This document shows positions 12,601 through 27,500 of a stretch of 64,000 bases of DNA, one piece after another (the stretch's first letter is position 1; each line of letters starts with the position of its first letter). The position numbers and the translations under genes are program-made. The stretch lies in the NCBI GenBank assembly GCA_026225945.1, contig JAMJFZ010004031.1:3316001-3380000 (forward strand), read 5' to 3'. The stretch is from Cricetomys ansorgei. Its lineage: Eukaryota > Chordata > Mammalia > Rodentia > Nesomyidae. The notes under the pieces were generated by a model. The model worked only from the letters and a program-made list of their open reading frames with translations, did no database searches and was not told the DNA's origin.

Positions 12601-15298
12601 TTTTCTGTTTTCATTGAAAAGAAAAGTTCTTAGTTTTACTGACTTTTACTCAGGTTATTGGTCCTTTTGCTCTCTCTTTGGTGAGATCGATACACAGTTT
12701 GGTGATGACCTCCTTATCTGAGGATGTTTGCAGAGCCATGCCTGTGCCCCAGCTTATGCCTCTTCTCTCTGCTCTTTGCTGTGAAGAAGCCTTGCTGTCT
12801 TGTTTCTTTTTGTGGCCAGAGTTTTTGGTGTGACCTTCAAGAAATCATTGACTAGACCGATATCAAGGAGCTTGCTCCCTGTATCATTCTCCAGGGGTTC
12901 CCTTGCTGGAGGCTTCACATTTAAGTTTTTATTCCATTTTGAGCTAACTTTTGTGTAGCGTATAAGATAAGAATCCAATTTCACTCTTTTTGCAGGTGGT
13001 TATTCAACTTTATCACATTAATTCATTGAGGAGGTAATTCCTTCTTTCCTATTTGCTTCACTGAAAGAATAAAGACCTATGTAGACCTGCATGGTCTCTT
13101 GCTGCAAAGTCCTGTGAAGGAAAGCTTTTGGAGTTTAATTAGGGGACACAGCCATGTTTCTTCTCCCGAATCTCTTTCATTCATAAACCTCTATAACAAG
13201 AAAAACCAGGACCACTTCTTCCTTTGAAGAAATCACTGCATTAATGTGTTAGCATTCTCTGCCATGATTTTTCACTCCTTTAAAATTTTCCTTGAGCCTT
13301 TGTTTTACAAATTTCACTATGATTATACAATCTTTATTTTTAAAAGTATATATCCTAGCAAAAACAACTCTTGCTTGAAAATATTTAAGTATATAAAATA
13401 AACTATTGGGCAAATGGGGATATTAAGTGTATAGAAATCCAGACTGAGTTTTCTTCCAATTTAGAATTCAATATTCATCTTTTATCTTCTTGCATCCAAA
13501 GGTAAAATGTAAACATTTATTACATGGCCTTCTCTGTGACATCAGGACCAGACAGGAAAGATCCTAAAATTATCAGACTCAGTAAGTGAATTCAAATACA
13601 TATTCAAGGTTTTTGACAGTAAATTCTAATTATCTTTTTCTATTGTTAGAAAAATATAGCATTTGTAGATTTTTTTTTTAGTGTATTAAACTAAAAACAC
13701 AGTTTTGGAGTTATTGATTGTTGGAGAAATTATTTTAAATGCTACTGACATTTGTCCATAACTCTGTTTATATTTATTCCAGCTCTGTATGTAAAAGACC
13801 CACAGCAGTAGATTTCCACGATACAGAGTTTTCAGACTTTAGACATTAATCCCTCACAGCTTCAAGGAATACATAAGAGTTGGGAGACAGGGAAGTAGGG
13901 AGGCCTTGCTTATACTGATGCCTTGAATCATTTTACCAACTCCTAGAAGCTACTATGAAAACAGGAAATGTAGTCATTTACTTTTCAATAAGAATTTTGC
14001 ATGTAATTTCATGTTTTTAAGGATTCTATGTTTCTCAGGCATTAGACATGCTGATTTGAAAATAAATGTATCCCTAAAGTGGATAATTACCAACTGGCTC
14101 CCACAATTATTCAAATGAAACTGAAGAATTTCTTTTCAAGAGCACAGAATACTTGTATAAGGCACTACACTGGGTTAACAGAGGAAGGGATCCTTTAAGT
14201 TAAACGATGGCTGCATCAAAGCTCTTCTCTCTCGCAGAGCAGGTGAAAATGAAAATGCACGGAGGAGCTATCTGAAAGTCTCCGCTGGCTTCTCTCCACC
14301 TAGCTGCATCACGTCACACTTACCTTGGTAACACGGAGCCATCCTTTTGCTCAGTTCTGTTCTCAAATCAGAAGGCATCCCATAGCAAATACCAGTGGGG
14401 AGCTTATTTTCATTCTTTATATAAAATACATTTTTCCACCTGTGCCCACAAGTCTGAATAAAACACAGGAAAAAAAAAAAATACGTGAAAGTCACATCTG
14501 GAATGTCTGACTTCAAGACTGATCTTGATCAGTGGACCCACTTCAATACCTACCACAATGGATCCATTTTCACCCGGCTGTCTGGAAAGCGTAACCCCCA
14601 GCCACTGGTTATCTCTCTCCTCCAAGCACGTCTTCCCACATGGCTCTCCACCAGGGCTACCTGTAGTATTTGGAAATATGTTCCCTTATCAGTTTTGTTG
14701 AAAATCATGTTATTCTACAAGAATAGAGAGATTAAAGCTGGGCACTTATTTACAGGGTTTCTCTTCAGCCAGTTTTGTATACTTGGAGTACAGTTTGGGG
14801 GTAAAGGTGAATTACTCTCTGCCAGCGTTCGTGTTCTCCATACAAGCTGAATGTTCTTCATTGAAATGACCTCTGAGTGACGAAGAGGCCTTGAGAAGCT
14901 GCCTCAGAGATACAGGGGGTAGTTGAGGTAGTTGAGATGAGGAAGGCCCATTTGATCCAGATTCAGAGGCTGATGTTGGGGAAAGAGTTTGTGCTTTTGC
15001 CTTGCCCATTTATCAATATAACCAACATTGCCAAAGCACTTTTGAAAAATGTTTCCTGCCTGGTCCTCAGCAACGTAAGTATAGTTTATTGGAGCTAGAC
15101 GATAATGACTGAGCATGTAAAAAGTGAAACATATAGTTAGCATACTAATAATGCATAGTATTTAAAACAAAACACCCTGTGTTTTAGACTTAATGTAATG
15201 ACGGGTGTTTTTAACAAAGATTAAAGATCTAGGAAAACAAAATGATATTCGTAGTAAATAAAAAACATGAAGAGGCACACTTGGGCAAATGCATAAAT

Positions 15299-15385
<87 letters not shown>

Positions 15386-15467
15386 GAAAGAAAGAAAGAA
15401 AGAAAGGAAAGAAAGAAAGAAAGAAAGAGAAGGAAGGAAGGAAGGAAGGAAGGAAGGAAGGAAGGAA

Positions 15468-15561
<94 letters not shown>

Positions 15562-18500
15562 AAAGAAAAGAAAGAAAAGAAAGAAAGAAAAGGAAGGAAG
15601 GAAGGAAGGAAGGAAGGAAAGAAGGAAGGAAGGAAGGAAGGAAGGAAGGAAGGAAGGAAGGAAGGGATATTCAGGCAGGAAATAGTCCTGTAATGACAAT
15701 GCTCTTTCATTTGTCAGCACAAACCCTTTGCTTTCAAGCTGGAGTCCTAGTAAAATTCTGTGTTAATGTGATTTCAAATCATTCATTGGAGGAAGCATAA
15801 TGTGTGTGTCATAGATTCTTTTTGCTGTCTTTACTTTTTGATCATCTTTCATCAATGCTTGAATATTCTGCGCTCAGTCCCAATGACAGAAAAATGCATT
15901 AGCATCAGTTTGATGAGGTAAATACGGGAAGCTGGATTTTTTTTTTTTAACTTTGAACATTGGTCATCAAATTTTCATACTGTTATGGCAAAATTTCCCA
16001 CATTGGTCTTTGTATCATTAGGCATTTGTCTCCCCCTCTAACCTTAACCCTATGTACAGCTTCCTGGGCTCTATGATGCCTGCGTAGATAAAGATAATAT
16101 TTTTCAAATGAAATTATTTGTATTGACTTTCTTGAGTCATAAACATTTGGTACAAGAAATGTAGGCAATATTTGTGAATATAAGTGTGTGGGCTTCAAAA
16201 TATCACTCATGGAAATACCTAATCCTCCAACACAACTGTGCTGAAAGAAGTTTCTCAAACCCTCTTCAGGAGTTTATTCAATGGTTCCAGCCAGGACTGG
16301 CTATTCCAGGGCTCATCTTAAGTTGGATCAGATGCATGGTTAGAATAGAATATAGATAATTCTTTGTTGGCTAGGTTTCCTGGAAAACAATGATACCTTC
16401 CACTACTCATAGAGGATTCCAGGAGAGATAGACTGAGAAACGAAGGCAAAAGGACTCAGAGAAAAACACTGCCAAGCAATAGAAAGAGAGGTTTACTGTA
16501 GCTCAAACCCTGATAAAGAATTGTCCAGATGGACTCACAATGTTCTATGTAAAAAATTATGAAAGAAAAAAAAGGAGAAGCAGGAGAAAGAAGGAAAGAA
16601 GGAAAGCCAATAAATGAAAGGTGTTTGTACCATGTGTCAATCAATAGGGTGAGCCTTCTAAGATAGGGAGTTCCTAGAGCTACATGATACCAAACCAACA
16701 CAGGAGAAATAAGAGGAGAGGCCAAAAGAAAATTGAATTTTCACTGTGATGCAGTCCATTGTGATCCATTTAACTTGTCTCTAAAATCACCGTTTTAAAG
16801 TTAATGTCAAAAACAGATCATCAAAGGCAGATCCAGTCTACCTGCAGTTAAATCTCTTGCTATAAGAATCAATGGCATAGCACCTCTTAAAATTCCAAAC
16901 TATTTCCAAAGTTATAGTCAACACCCAGTTGATTCACCTCCGTTGGCGTTGTTAAAGACAAGCACATAGGCCTGAAAATGACACCTTCATTGTTCGCATG
17001 TGGATGGAAAATGGGTGTTTTCCTCAAGTTCGTGTTTGATATTTGCAAACAAATGTTCTCTTCTAGAGATAGTCACCAGAAATTTAAAAACAACAAACAC
17101 AGTGCTTTGGAACCACAAAAATGTTATGCAAACTGCTAGATGAAAATGGCTCAGAAGTTCATATGTGCAAGAACAGCATACTGAATGCAATTATGTATTT
17201 CTTAGCTAGGCTCTGTTTCCTACGTTTTTAAATGAACATTAGAGACACCTTTGCCAAGTTAAGCTGTTATCTGTTTCATCCAAGTTGCCTCCTGCTCTGC
17301 AGTGTTAGCCCTGCAGATGACAGTTAGTGCTGTTACTGCCTAGCCTTTCTGCTCACTGGGTCCCTTTCTTACTATCCAACTTGCTTCTGTATTTGGGGGT
17401 TTAGGGAGTCTTCCAGGACTTCTGTATGACTTGGCTTGTTTAGAATGACTTCTCTGAGAGCTCATAAGGTCCTAAGCCTTTATTTCTGGTGTGGCTCATG
17501 CCCCTCTTTTCCCCTGCTCTTAATTCTAAGTTAAAAGCAATGATTCTTAGAAACGGAACAAAGAGCGCTACCCCCCCCCCCAACACACACACACCAAAAG
17601 CCACAAGAAGAGATGTTTACCTGACAATAAATGTGGTAAGACTTTCCCAGGATTCTAGTGGTGAGGTTAAATTGCTCTTGAACAAAATAAGCAGGCGGTG
17701 AGTGTTCATAAGGGGAACATGGAGAATGTTAAGTAGGAAGGGTTAAGTACTACTAGACACAGTTTTTCACCTATTATGTGGTTCCAAAAAATACTTTCAA
17801 CATATAGATAAGGCCTCTAGTTTATGGTATTTTAAAAACATATAATGTATTTCATTTATCTACTCTATAGAAAGTATAAGAGCAGAAGTTATGTTTTAGT
17901 TTTAGTTACTGTGCCTAAGATATCTTTAAAAGAAAAACGTATAACCTCCTGGAATGCTAAATGAGGCTGCTCAGGTGAGATAGTCTTGAATCTCCCTTGC
18001 CCAAGGACATAACCTCTTGGATTATTGGATAGGGAGTGGCTAGATCTCAAGTTGACCCTATTGCACTGGAAGTGCTCAGTGCTCGGGATGTGCTTGGTTG
18101 CTTGTAGGTGGGAGATAAACCAGATAGGAAGTACATCAGGATAGATGTTTGCCACTGATTGGACCTGGTAGGAAGTTCCTTAAGGGTTCTACCTTTTTAA
18201 TTTCCTGTGTCACATGATTTGGGGCCATTCTGTGGGAGTTCTAGAGGTGAGAGGTTCACTCCATGGGTACCTCAGAATGGACCTGGTTAGAGTCCATCTT
18301 CCTAGTCAGTATTTAGTTAATTTAGTTAAACCTTGCTTGCTTCAAATTTGGCTCAATTGTGGTGGTCTTATCCTTGACCTGATTTGGGATTTACAGAAGG
18401 ACTGTCAACCTTAGCAATCAAGGGTCCTTCCCGGCAAAGGATGTATACTGTGAAGAAATTATGGCAGTTCATTAACTAGTAGGATGGAGGGCTATGTTTA

Positions 18501-21500
18501 TGGGATTAGCTTCATACGTTGATTTTCAGCTGCTCTACTCTGCTTCCAAGGTTAGCACTGACGTTACTCATCTTGCCCAAGCCCAGATCTTGTTGGACAT
18601 CATCCCATCCCAACACATAACCCAGAAATATGTGTTGAAAATGGAGGTCTATAAATAGAAAACAATATCGTAAATCTTCTAACTGTGTTACATGTCTTAA
18701 TTCAAAATATGTGTCAAAAGTATGACTAGGAAGCCATAAAAGAAATGCATGAAAATAACAAAATTGCAAGGAATAATTTTTACATGCATACACTCCTATA
18801 TATCCACACACATACCCATATTTCTTCTTTTCACTTCTTGGCATTGCTTCCCAGTGAGGTAACCCTCAACTTCAACCACAGTACAGAAGGATTTTCAGCA
18901 CTGGTTATTAGACAGAATCAGTTCCAGGAGTAATTCTGTGAGTCCCCACTCTGGCTCTGGAAATTTCCTTGATTTGTGGAACATTTTCCCGTTCTTTTTG
19001 GGAGTGCCAAAAAAATCCCAACTGAAGATATGGGATCTCCACATCTTAAACTTTTCTCGGACTTCTAAGACTTTCTTCTCTCAACCTCTGTGCTTCTGAA
19101 TCTACCCTTCCATGTGAAGGAGTTGCATGGGCCTGAGATCAACTAGAAGAGTTTTAAACAAATACCAACCAACACCTGCCTTCCCATCCAACACTCAGAT
19201 ATGACCCTGGCTGGTGGGAGACCTGGCCATCAGCATTTTTAAAATATCTCTCAGGTAACTGAATTTGAGGTTAAAGCTGGGCTTAAGAACAACCATTCAA
19301 CAACGTAGATGGACAGGCCTTTCCCTGTACCATCATTTAGGAAAAACCTACACTGCTTTCAAAATAATAGTGAAGTATCTGTACTAGGAGGTTCCTGCTA
19401 GTTAATGGCATAGACAATCAAATACTGAATGTATTTTCTTCATGAAGAAATGTGGTATTCATTTGGACAGAGGGGACACTTGCAAAGACTGTCACAAAAA
19501 AGTTGATGTTCACAAATGTTCCTAACAAGACCATAAACAAATCCATATTTTGCTTTACCCGATGTCTTGTACAATGATTTATAATCCAGTTTTCAAGCCA
19601 GGCTATACGTTACTAAGCTAAACTTTTAGCAAATCAGATCAGTTCCATGATTTAGAAAGTACTTTACGTGTTTGAAATAAAGGAGGTCAACAGAAATTAG
19701 CATGTGGCATTTTTCCACACTTTTGCACTAGAATGGCTCTTCTTAGCACAGTTGGATGCATTTCCCCAGTACAAATTAAGGAAAAAAAATCCATATTAAA
19801 GCCATTTCCCTTATTCTAAGAATCAAGCCCTACAGGGACATTGCAGGGACGATGAAGGACTAGATATTCAATCTTCAATGTCATCTCAAAGAGAGACTGG
19901 CTGTGTTCTGACAGTAACATGTTTTGTAGCACCAACCACTGCTGCTCGTATAATAGGCAGGCATTTGATCCATTTGTGGAGGCATATTTTTTTTTCCCAA
20001 TTTGAAAAAAATAAGAATGAGCTTAATTCTTCAAATAAGGGGATGGTTTGATTATGGATTTTGTTCCTTAATTTGTACTGGGGAAAGTACATTCTGAAAT
20101 ATATGACACCACCATAAAAGTTCCTTACTAGATATGGCAAAGGACTGCAGTGTTTTCACCAACCCCAGAGATGGAAGAGAGAGTCCGTTTGCATCTGTGT
20201 CCCCTACTTCCTCCACAGTACTATGCCCTTAAGTTTTAAGACATAGCAACAGATGGCGTGAAGAAACAGCACTTGACTTTGAAGATCTGGCAAGTGGGGC
20301 TGCGAGTGGGGTGACTTTAAGACGGTAAATCACTTGGGGGCTGTGTGTTCCTGCAAGGATTGTGGGAAGAAAGCAGACAAGTGTGATGTGCTTGGACAAA
20401 AACTGGGCACAGGACATATGCGAACAGTAGATGATGACATCATTATCAAAATTATCTTAAATATTTAGCTAAGCATTAAGCTGTATGGAGGTCACAACAT
20501 AATCCTACTGTATAAAACAGACATAGCCCATTACTTTGGGGGAAGCATCATCATGGACACAGTTTCATTCTCACAGTAATGCCAGAAGATTGCATTATTG
20601 ATCCCTTTGTTCATGAGAAAATTGAGTCATGCATATGTGTAAAACCACATGTGTACAGGTGTGTGCACATAGGTGAGTACATGTGTGTATTCAGAGGTTA
20701 ACCTAGGAGTCTTCAATTGCACTCCACTATAATTTTTGAGTAAAGTCTCTCACAAAACCTGGAGCTCATCTACTTAGTTAGATTGGCTGCTCAGTGAGAT
20801 CCAGAGGTCCTCCTGCCTCCACCTCCCAATGCTGAGATTAGAGGCTTGCTAGCATGCTGGGCTTTTACATGGGTACTGGGGATTGAACTCAGGTCCTTAT
20901 GCTTGCACAGAAGCCACTCTGCCATCTGAAGCATCTCCCCAGCCCCCCAAATGGATCTTAAAGGAGTCAAGAACCTGCCCATATTCATGAAGCCAGTAAA
21001 TGAAAAAGATTAGAATTTTAAGAAATTTAATCTTTAGCTTTCTTCACATGATTCTAGAACATCTACAATAGAACTCTACAAATATTCAGATGTGTGAGTT
21101 AACTCAATTCAACATGCTAGATCTGCTTTCCCATCTGAGAATGTGTGAAATATGGCAAATCAACTTTTTTTTTTTTTAAAGACAGGACCTCACTCTAGCT
21201 CTTGATGACCTGAAACTCATTACATAATTCATTAAGCCAACTTTGTATTGCTCATGAAGAGTTTCAATTTCTTGACCCCTTCTCTGCCCTGCCCTGTCCC
21301 CAGTGTTAGTCACCTTCAGAATCGGGGCATTTCCACTAAGGCAATAAGGACCCAATGGAAAGGTCAGTCTTCAGAGTCTTCTTCCAGACCTTTGAGGGCT
21401 TGCGTGAAGACCTTTGCAATGGGAAACCTGGGACTTTTTGGTGTACCAGTATGTCTGGTTTATCCACCCGCGTCACTGTTCTGTGGCTTCCCCCACGGAC

Positions 21501-24500
21501 ATTTGGTGGGGCGCTCATGCTGACTCTATGGATAGCAAGAGAGTATGTAAGCGCATCTGCTCTTTCAAAACTTACGATGCAACTTTTCTGTTTTCAGAAA
21601 AATAAAAAAGCCCTACTTTAAAGGTGACATTTGTCTTTCAAAGCTGAAGTTCTGTTCTGTTACAAGATAAACATCCAACATTTAAAACTCGCCCATTTTA
21701 TTTTTTAAATCACTCACAGAAAGTGAACAACTCTTGTGTGTCCTATTTTCTACAGAGTTGTTAATTTAAGATATCTTTTAAGGAAGTGATAAATTGCTTC
21801 TGCTAAAGTTTCATTAGCTACACAAACTCAGAATGTCGGAAAATAAACCTAGAACTGACAGATGAATTAACATCTTATAAAACCCACCAATACATACGGG
21901 TGGATTACAGAAACATATGCTTATGCATACAAGACTGCCTAGCACCTAGTAGGTGTTGGGTAAATGGCAAATACTTCCACTCCCCAAGGAACCTGCATGC
22001 TGCTGTTTTTAACTTAGACACCAGAGGGCGCTCACAGTGCTGGGAGATTTGAGCAGTAGCCACCAGATAAACCCAAGTGGCCCTTGCATTTAGTTTGCCC
22101 TATCAAACAATAATTACTAATAAATCCATTATATGACGCACACTATGATTAAAGCTTGCAATTTTCTCATACATCTAATTAAACATGGTGGTGATTCTTC
22201 TAAAAGGTAACAGTGATATTTAGGAACTCAATAGCAAAACGAGATTTGGAGAAATTGTAAACCATAACATCAGCGTTTTAAAGGTGGCACAGAACTGGAA
22301 AAGTACCAAATGCTCAAGACGTTTCCTCCTGTGAATCTAGAGCCGAGCAAGAATGAAAACATAAAATTAAACATCAAAATGAGAACCATTCTCAAAGTAC
22401 TGTTCTTTAATTAAAAAGAGGTCCTTAAATGTGATCTTAGGATGGCTAACAAAATCTGATCATGGCTAGTGAGCATGCTCAGTGAAAAACGGTTTGTGTA
22501 ATCCTCAGGCTTGACAAAGTAGATACTCCAGTAACTCTTTGATATTCTATTCTGAAAAGTTCCACATCACAGTGACTGTCCCTATGGAGCAGTAGCACCA
22601 TGTTGTATGGTTGAAACTTCACAAATATGAGTTGAACCTAAATCATTCTGAATCCTCAGAACTGTAAACTACAAGGTCACTCATGGAGACTTGACTCTAG
22701 CTTCAAGGTCTCTACTGGTCTCTAAGTCACAAGTTTCTTCAAAACCCTCCAGAAAACCCATGTAACAACTTGTAATAGCTACAAGGGGGAAAAAATGTAC
22801 TCCGACAAGTATATTTGGTGAGAATAACTTAAGATGTGTGAGTTACTCTATTATTTACTATATTGTTTCTGTGCACCAAGCATGACTTTAATAGCTGTGA
22901 ACACACAGATTAACTAATTTATTCAAAGCATTCTTGAAGTAGGCATTAATGTGACTATCAATATCCAACACAGAAGCTTGTTGAAGGTCAAACAATTAAC
23001 TCCTGGCTGGGGGTGGGGTGGATGGAGGTGAGGAGAGAGGGACAACACGGATAGCCAGGTGTTCCAAGTTAGCAGTTCAAATGCTGACATTATAAACAAA
23101 CCAATTCTGTACTAGATCTATTTCTAAAACAGTTAATTATGAACATTTAATAACATTTGCTTCTGACAGAAAATGATAAAGGAAAATTTTCTCCTTTCAT
23201 AGACCTCAAGTAATTTATTGGATTTAAACATTCAGTTGGAAAACTGCCATTGCTATATGAATAATATATATGTATATATACATATACATATATGTGTGTG
23301 TATATATATGCAGAGGACAAAGGTCAGGGATCATTTTTGCCCTCCACCTTGTTGAGGAGGCTCCTTCTTGTGGCTACTGCTACACTGCTGTACTATGTAC
23401 TCCAGACTAGCTGGCCCAGAAGCTGGCAGCTGATTCTCCTGTCTCCACCTCTCATAGCCAACGCAGCAAGCACTGTTGCACACTCAAGTATGATAGCACA
23501 AACTTCTAAACAGAAAATAAACCCAGGCAAACCTGCTTTCACTTAAGTGGTCAATCGGTGCTGAACGGTTATGCTTTTTTTTTTTCAGTCCATAGGTAAA
23601 ATAGGTGAGAAAAAAAACAAAACTATAGATGGTCAGGAAGACAGCAAAGTGGAAGGAAAAACAGTGAGGATCTGTCATGTTCTCCTGGCCAGTGACAGCT
23701 CATACCAAGATGAGGCGTTACAGATGTAAAGAGGCATTCACTGTCGGGAGTTGGGAAGGACTAGAATGAAGCATTGCAGAAACCGTGTATATTGGCACAC
23801 ATGTATTTGGCACACAAAAGGGACCAAATATAATGCCCAGTAGAAAATATTTACAGGAAACAGAGTCTGCTCCCAGAGTGAAGTCATGCTAGGAAACTAG
23901 CTTCACAGGTGTTTTAAACTGACATATTTTCTACTTATCAGGTATAATTTGAGCTCAGCCTTTAATGACTGAGACAGCTCTCCAGTCCAAGGTGTACTTT
24001 GGAAAGAACATATCTAATTCATTTCACAGAAGTAGACACCCCCCAAAGAAAAGAAGTATTGAAAAATAAATATGTCTTTATTATTTCTGAACATATTCAT
24101 TATTGTAGTCCTTCAAAACTGAAAAAGAATTCTCACAACAAAAAAGAATGTAGGGATAAACTAAGGACATCAAAACAAAAAATGGATATAACTGAGCCTG
24201 GTTCTGTCACTTACAAACCCGCTTCCATGTTCTAATTCCCCACATTGAGCTATTCTTGAAGCTTTCTGTTTTCTAAAATGGTCACTTCCAACTTGTCAAG
24301 CTCTCAGGATTGGTAATACCAATGTTTCCTGGTGGGAAGCCATAATGTCTTCAGAGTACAGGCTGATGCAGTCCCACTGGGGGAATGCTGGAATTGGCAA
24401 CAAAGCCCATAAAATCCCACAAACTCTGAAAAAAATGCATGTATCAATTTTATTTATATTGTGTTCTTCCTATGTGGTCATCAAAACCAGTGAAAACTGG

Positions 24501-27500
24501 CTTCCTCCTCAGCCCTACCCTCTCCAGGAAGCCTGCCAGGTGGACCTGATTTCTTGTTCCTGCCAATGTGTGTCTGCCATCATGAATGATTCATTTACCC
24601 ACCTCTCTCGTCATCCAGACCGAGTTCATTGAGGCTTTCAATCAGGTCTCATTCAATTTTACTTCCTGGACATAGCATAGCAAGGGACTGAAAGAAGAAC
24701 CCAGGGGGAAGGGTAATTCTCTCTTTCTCTCATTCTTCATGCCTCAAGTCATTACAGTATTCACCCTTCCAATGGTTGTTGATAAATGGATTCTCTCTAA
24801 ACTCAGTGAAGCTACCTAAGCTAGCTTCCTATCTTTTGTGATGTCTGGAACATTTTAACAGTTCTAACAATTCACACTTTCCCAAAATCTTCTCGTTCTG
24901 ACTTCCATGATGACATATGCATCTGCTTTTCCTGCTGCCTCTTTGGCTCTGTCTATTTTGAGGCCTCTCCTTTCTTTTCCAGTGGTCCCCAACCATGGAT
25001 GAACATTGGAATTATCCTTGGACCTCTGAAAACACTTGTTTCCCTTTTTGTAGAGACTCCAAGAGACTATTAATTTGATACAGGAGCACTGGAGCTGGTA
25101 TTCTTAAATCTGCATGGATGGTTTAAGTTGAAGTGGAACTGAAACGCTCGTCTAGTTGGAGGAAGCCTCAGTGTACCCTTGGTCTTCTGATCGTCTTAAA
25201 GTACAGTTTGCAAGTTAGACTCATTCACCCCTATGTCCCTACTATGTAAATCACTCTTGACTCTGACTTGCTAGTACAGACTTCTCTCTGGTTCTCAGGC
25301 ATAGACAGCTAACTCGTAGACATTTACTTCTGTGTCTCATATAAACCATGTCCTGGAAAACCTGATGTTCTACCCTTTCAGGGTGCACATCACCATTACT
25401 TCAAAACCAGAACTTTGGGGTCATCTTTAATAATTTCTTCTCCCTCGTGTTATCCACTCAAAAATTATGAAGTGTTTCTGAATCTATCTTTTAAACACCT
25501 GTAGAACTCTGGTTTTCTCCATTACACTTGCCACTGTCCTAGCTAAGAACTTATCAATAGCCTCTATTACAGCAGAATTTTCCTGTAATTGTCACATTAC
25601 CCTTTTGACCCATTGACTTCAAAGCACTCACTACACTGCAACTAGAATACTATGTGTCAAACACACAATCTGAAGCCATCACTTTTCAGTTTTAAACATC
25701 ACAGGAAAGGTTCATAGTCACAAGTTGTTCTAGAAAACAATCTCTGATTACCTCTGTAATCCACCATTCATACCATTCTGCAGATCAATCCTATAATTTT
25801 TTCAGTTCTTCAGGGGCACTGTGCTCCCAAAGACCTCGGCTTTTCATGTCCAATGCTTGTTATGTCTGGCGTATTCTTTTTCTTTTTTATTCTTTGAGAA
25901 TTTCATACATGTATACAATGAAAGAACCAGATATGCCTCCATTTCCCCCAATCCCTCCCTCTCCTCACTTCCTGATTTCTTCCTCCTCCTGCTCCTATTC
26001 TTCCCTGCTCTAGTTATCCACCAAGTCCAATTAGTCTGCCTGTATGTGCAAGGCTGGAGAGCCATCCATTGGAGCATGGGAACCTACCGGTGGCCACACC
26101 CTCAGTGGCGTATTATTTTTATGTCTTCCTCTACCTGAGACTTACTCTGCCAGGCATGGGCCCCAGTTTCCCAGCACTTTGTTCCTGTGATTAGATCTTC
26201 CCGTCACAGTATCCTCCAATAATGAACGTATAGGTGGGAAAACTGTAGCACAAAGGATGTGTTACTTTTGTGCACTTGGGTCTGGTCCTTAGGCATCTCT
26301 CAGCTTACGTCTAAATAAATTCACAAGTCACATGCACAATGGTCTACTAATACCTGGCCCCAGACCTGTTGCCAAGAAAAAGTATCTCAGCCATTAGAAA
26401 TATTAGTCAGAGATCATATAAACATATATCAAAAAGAAATGTATTTAGAAAGTTTTATCTCTCCAATTAGAAGGACATCTCACCCTTTGAGAGACTGAAT
26501 ATGGAGACTGGGGAACTTATGACCTTTTAAAATGTTCATTTTTGTTGTTCTTTAATGTTTTTGCCTGCATGTGGTATGTGTGTTTGTGGGTAGTGCACAT
26601 GAGTAGAGACACTCTTGGAGGCCAGATACATCAGATGCCCCTATAGCTGGCTTCACAGATGGTTGTAAGATGCCTGATGTGGATGCTGGAATTGAACGTG
26701 AGTCCTCTGTAGGAATGGTACATATCTTCAACAACTAAGCCACTTGCCCAACCCCAGCTTCTACCTTTTAACCTGAGAGTTTGTTGTTGGCATCCCCTCC
26801 CACGATTTTCTGTGTTTATAATAGCCTGTGTCTGGGGGACGATTTTGAAAAATAACTAATCTGTATTAATCTCAGCTTCATAGGCTACAATTTCAAGCAT
26901 ACTGCAAACAAAGGTATGCTACTCAGAATATATTTGAAGTTTTAACAGTTAAGTGTCTGTAACTTTAGTATCACTAACTCCTGCCAATCAGGCAGAAATG
27001 AAGCAATGCTTAGGAATATGACCCCTTCCCAAATAGAGTTTGAAATATAAAAACAGGAGATTTCCCAAAAGACTGTCATTTCCAGAAATGCATTCAAAAC
27101 TGGTAACGGTGACCAGTTGCTAGGGATCACTGGTCTTTCCAGTAAGAGAAAGAGAACCCCAGGCAGGAAGCTCAACTGAGTTCTGCATCTGCAATGGGAA
27201 GTGGGGGTCCTACTCACTCAGGTACAGATGCAGGAGAGCTCCCACTGAAGTGAAGGTTTTTTGAGGGGCAATGCTGTCCAATAGAAATGCAATGAGTGTT
27301 TGCATGACATTTTTAACTCAAGGGCTGCCATGTTACAAAAGTGAAAAGAAGTAATTCATAAGAGTAATGAAATTATCAATACTACTTTAAGATACTTCCA
27401 GGTATTTCTTTCGTGAGGTAATCATTACTTAGTTGCGTACTGGCTTAGACATCTACTTGGTAAATTACTTTACAGAATTTCCCATATCAGACATTTCCTG

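Larger units (their letters stand above)
11560..14323 (-). other. Itga4 intron 4
   Basis: A 2.8-kb intron. It holds a B1-like fragment near 11600-11690, A-runs near 11925 and 12000, and an L1 3' part at 12050-13020. From 13020 to 14323 nothing was recognised. Confidence 0.85.

Noticed and set aside
12754..12984. 76-codon minus-strand frame as a small gene in intron 4
   Set aside because: It is a relic of L1 ORF2, not a host gene.
15162..15720. Lys/Glu/Arg-rich and Phe/Leu/Ser-rich frames of 147-182 residues
   Set aside because: Translations of the GAAA/GGAA tract, which contains no stop codons in most frames. They are artefacts.
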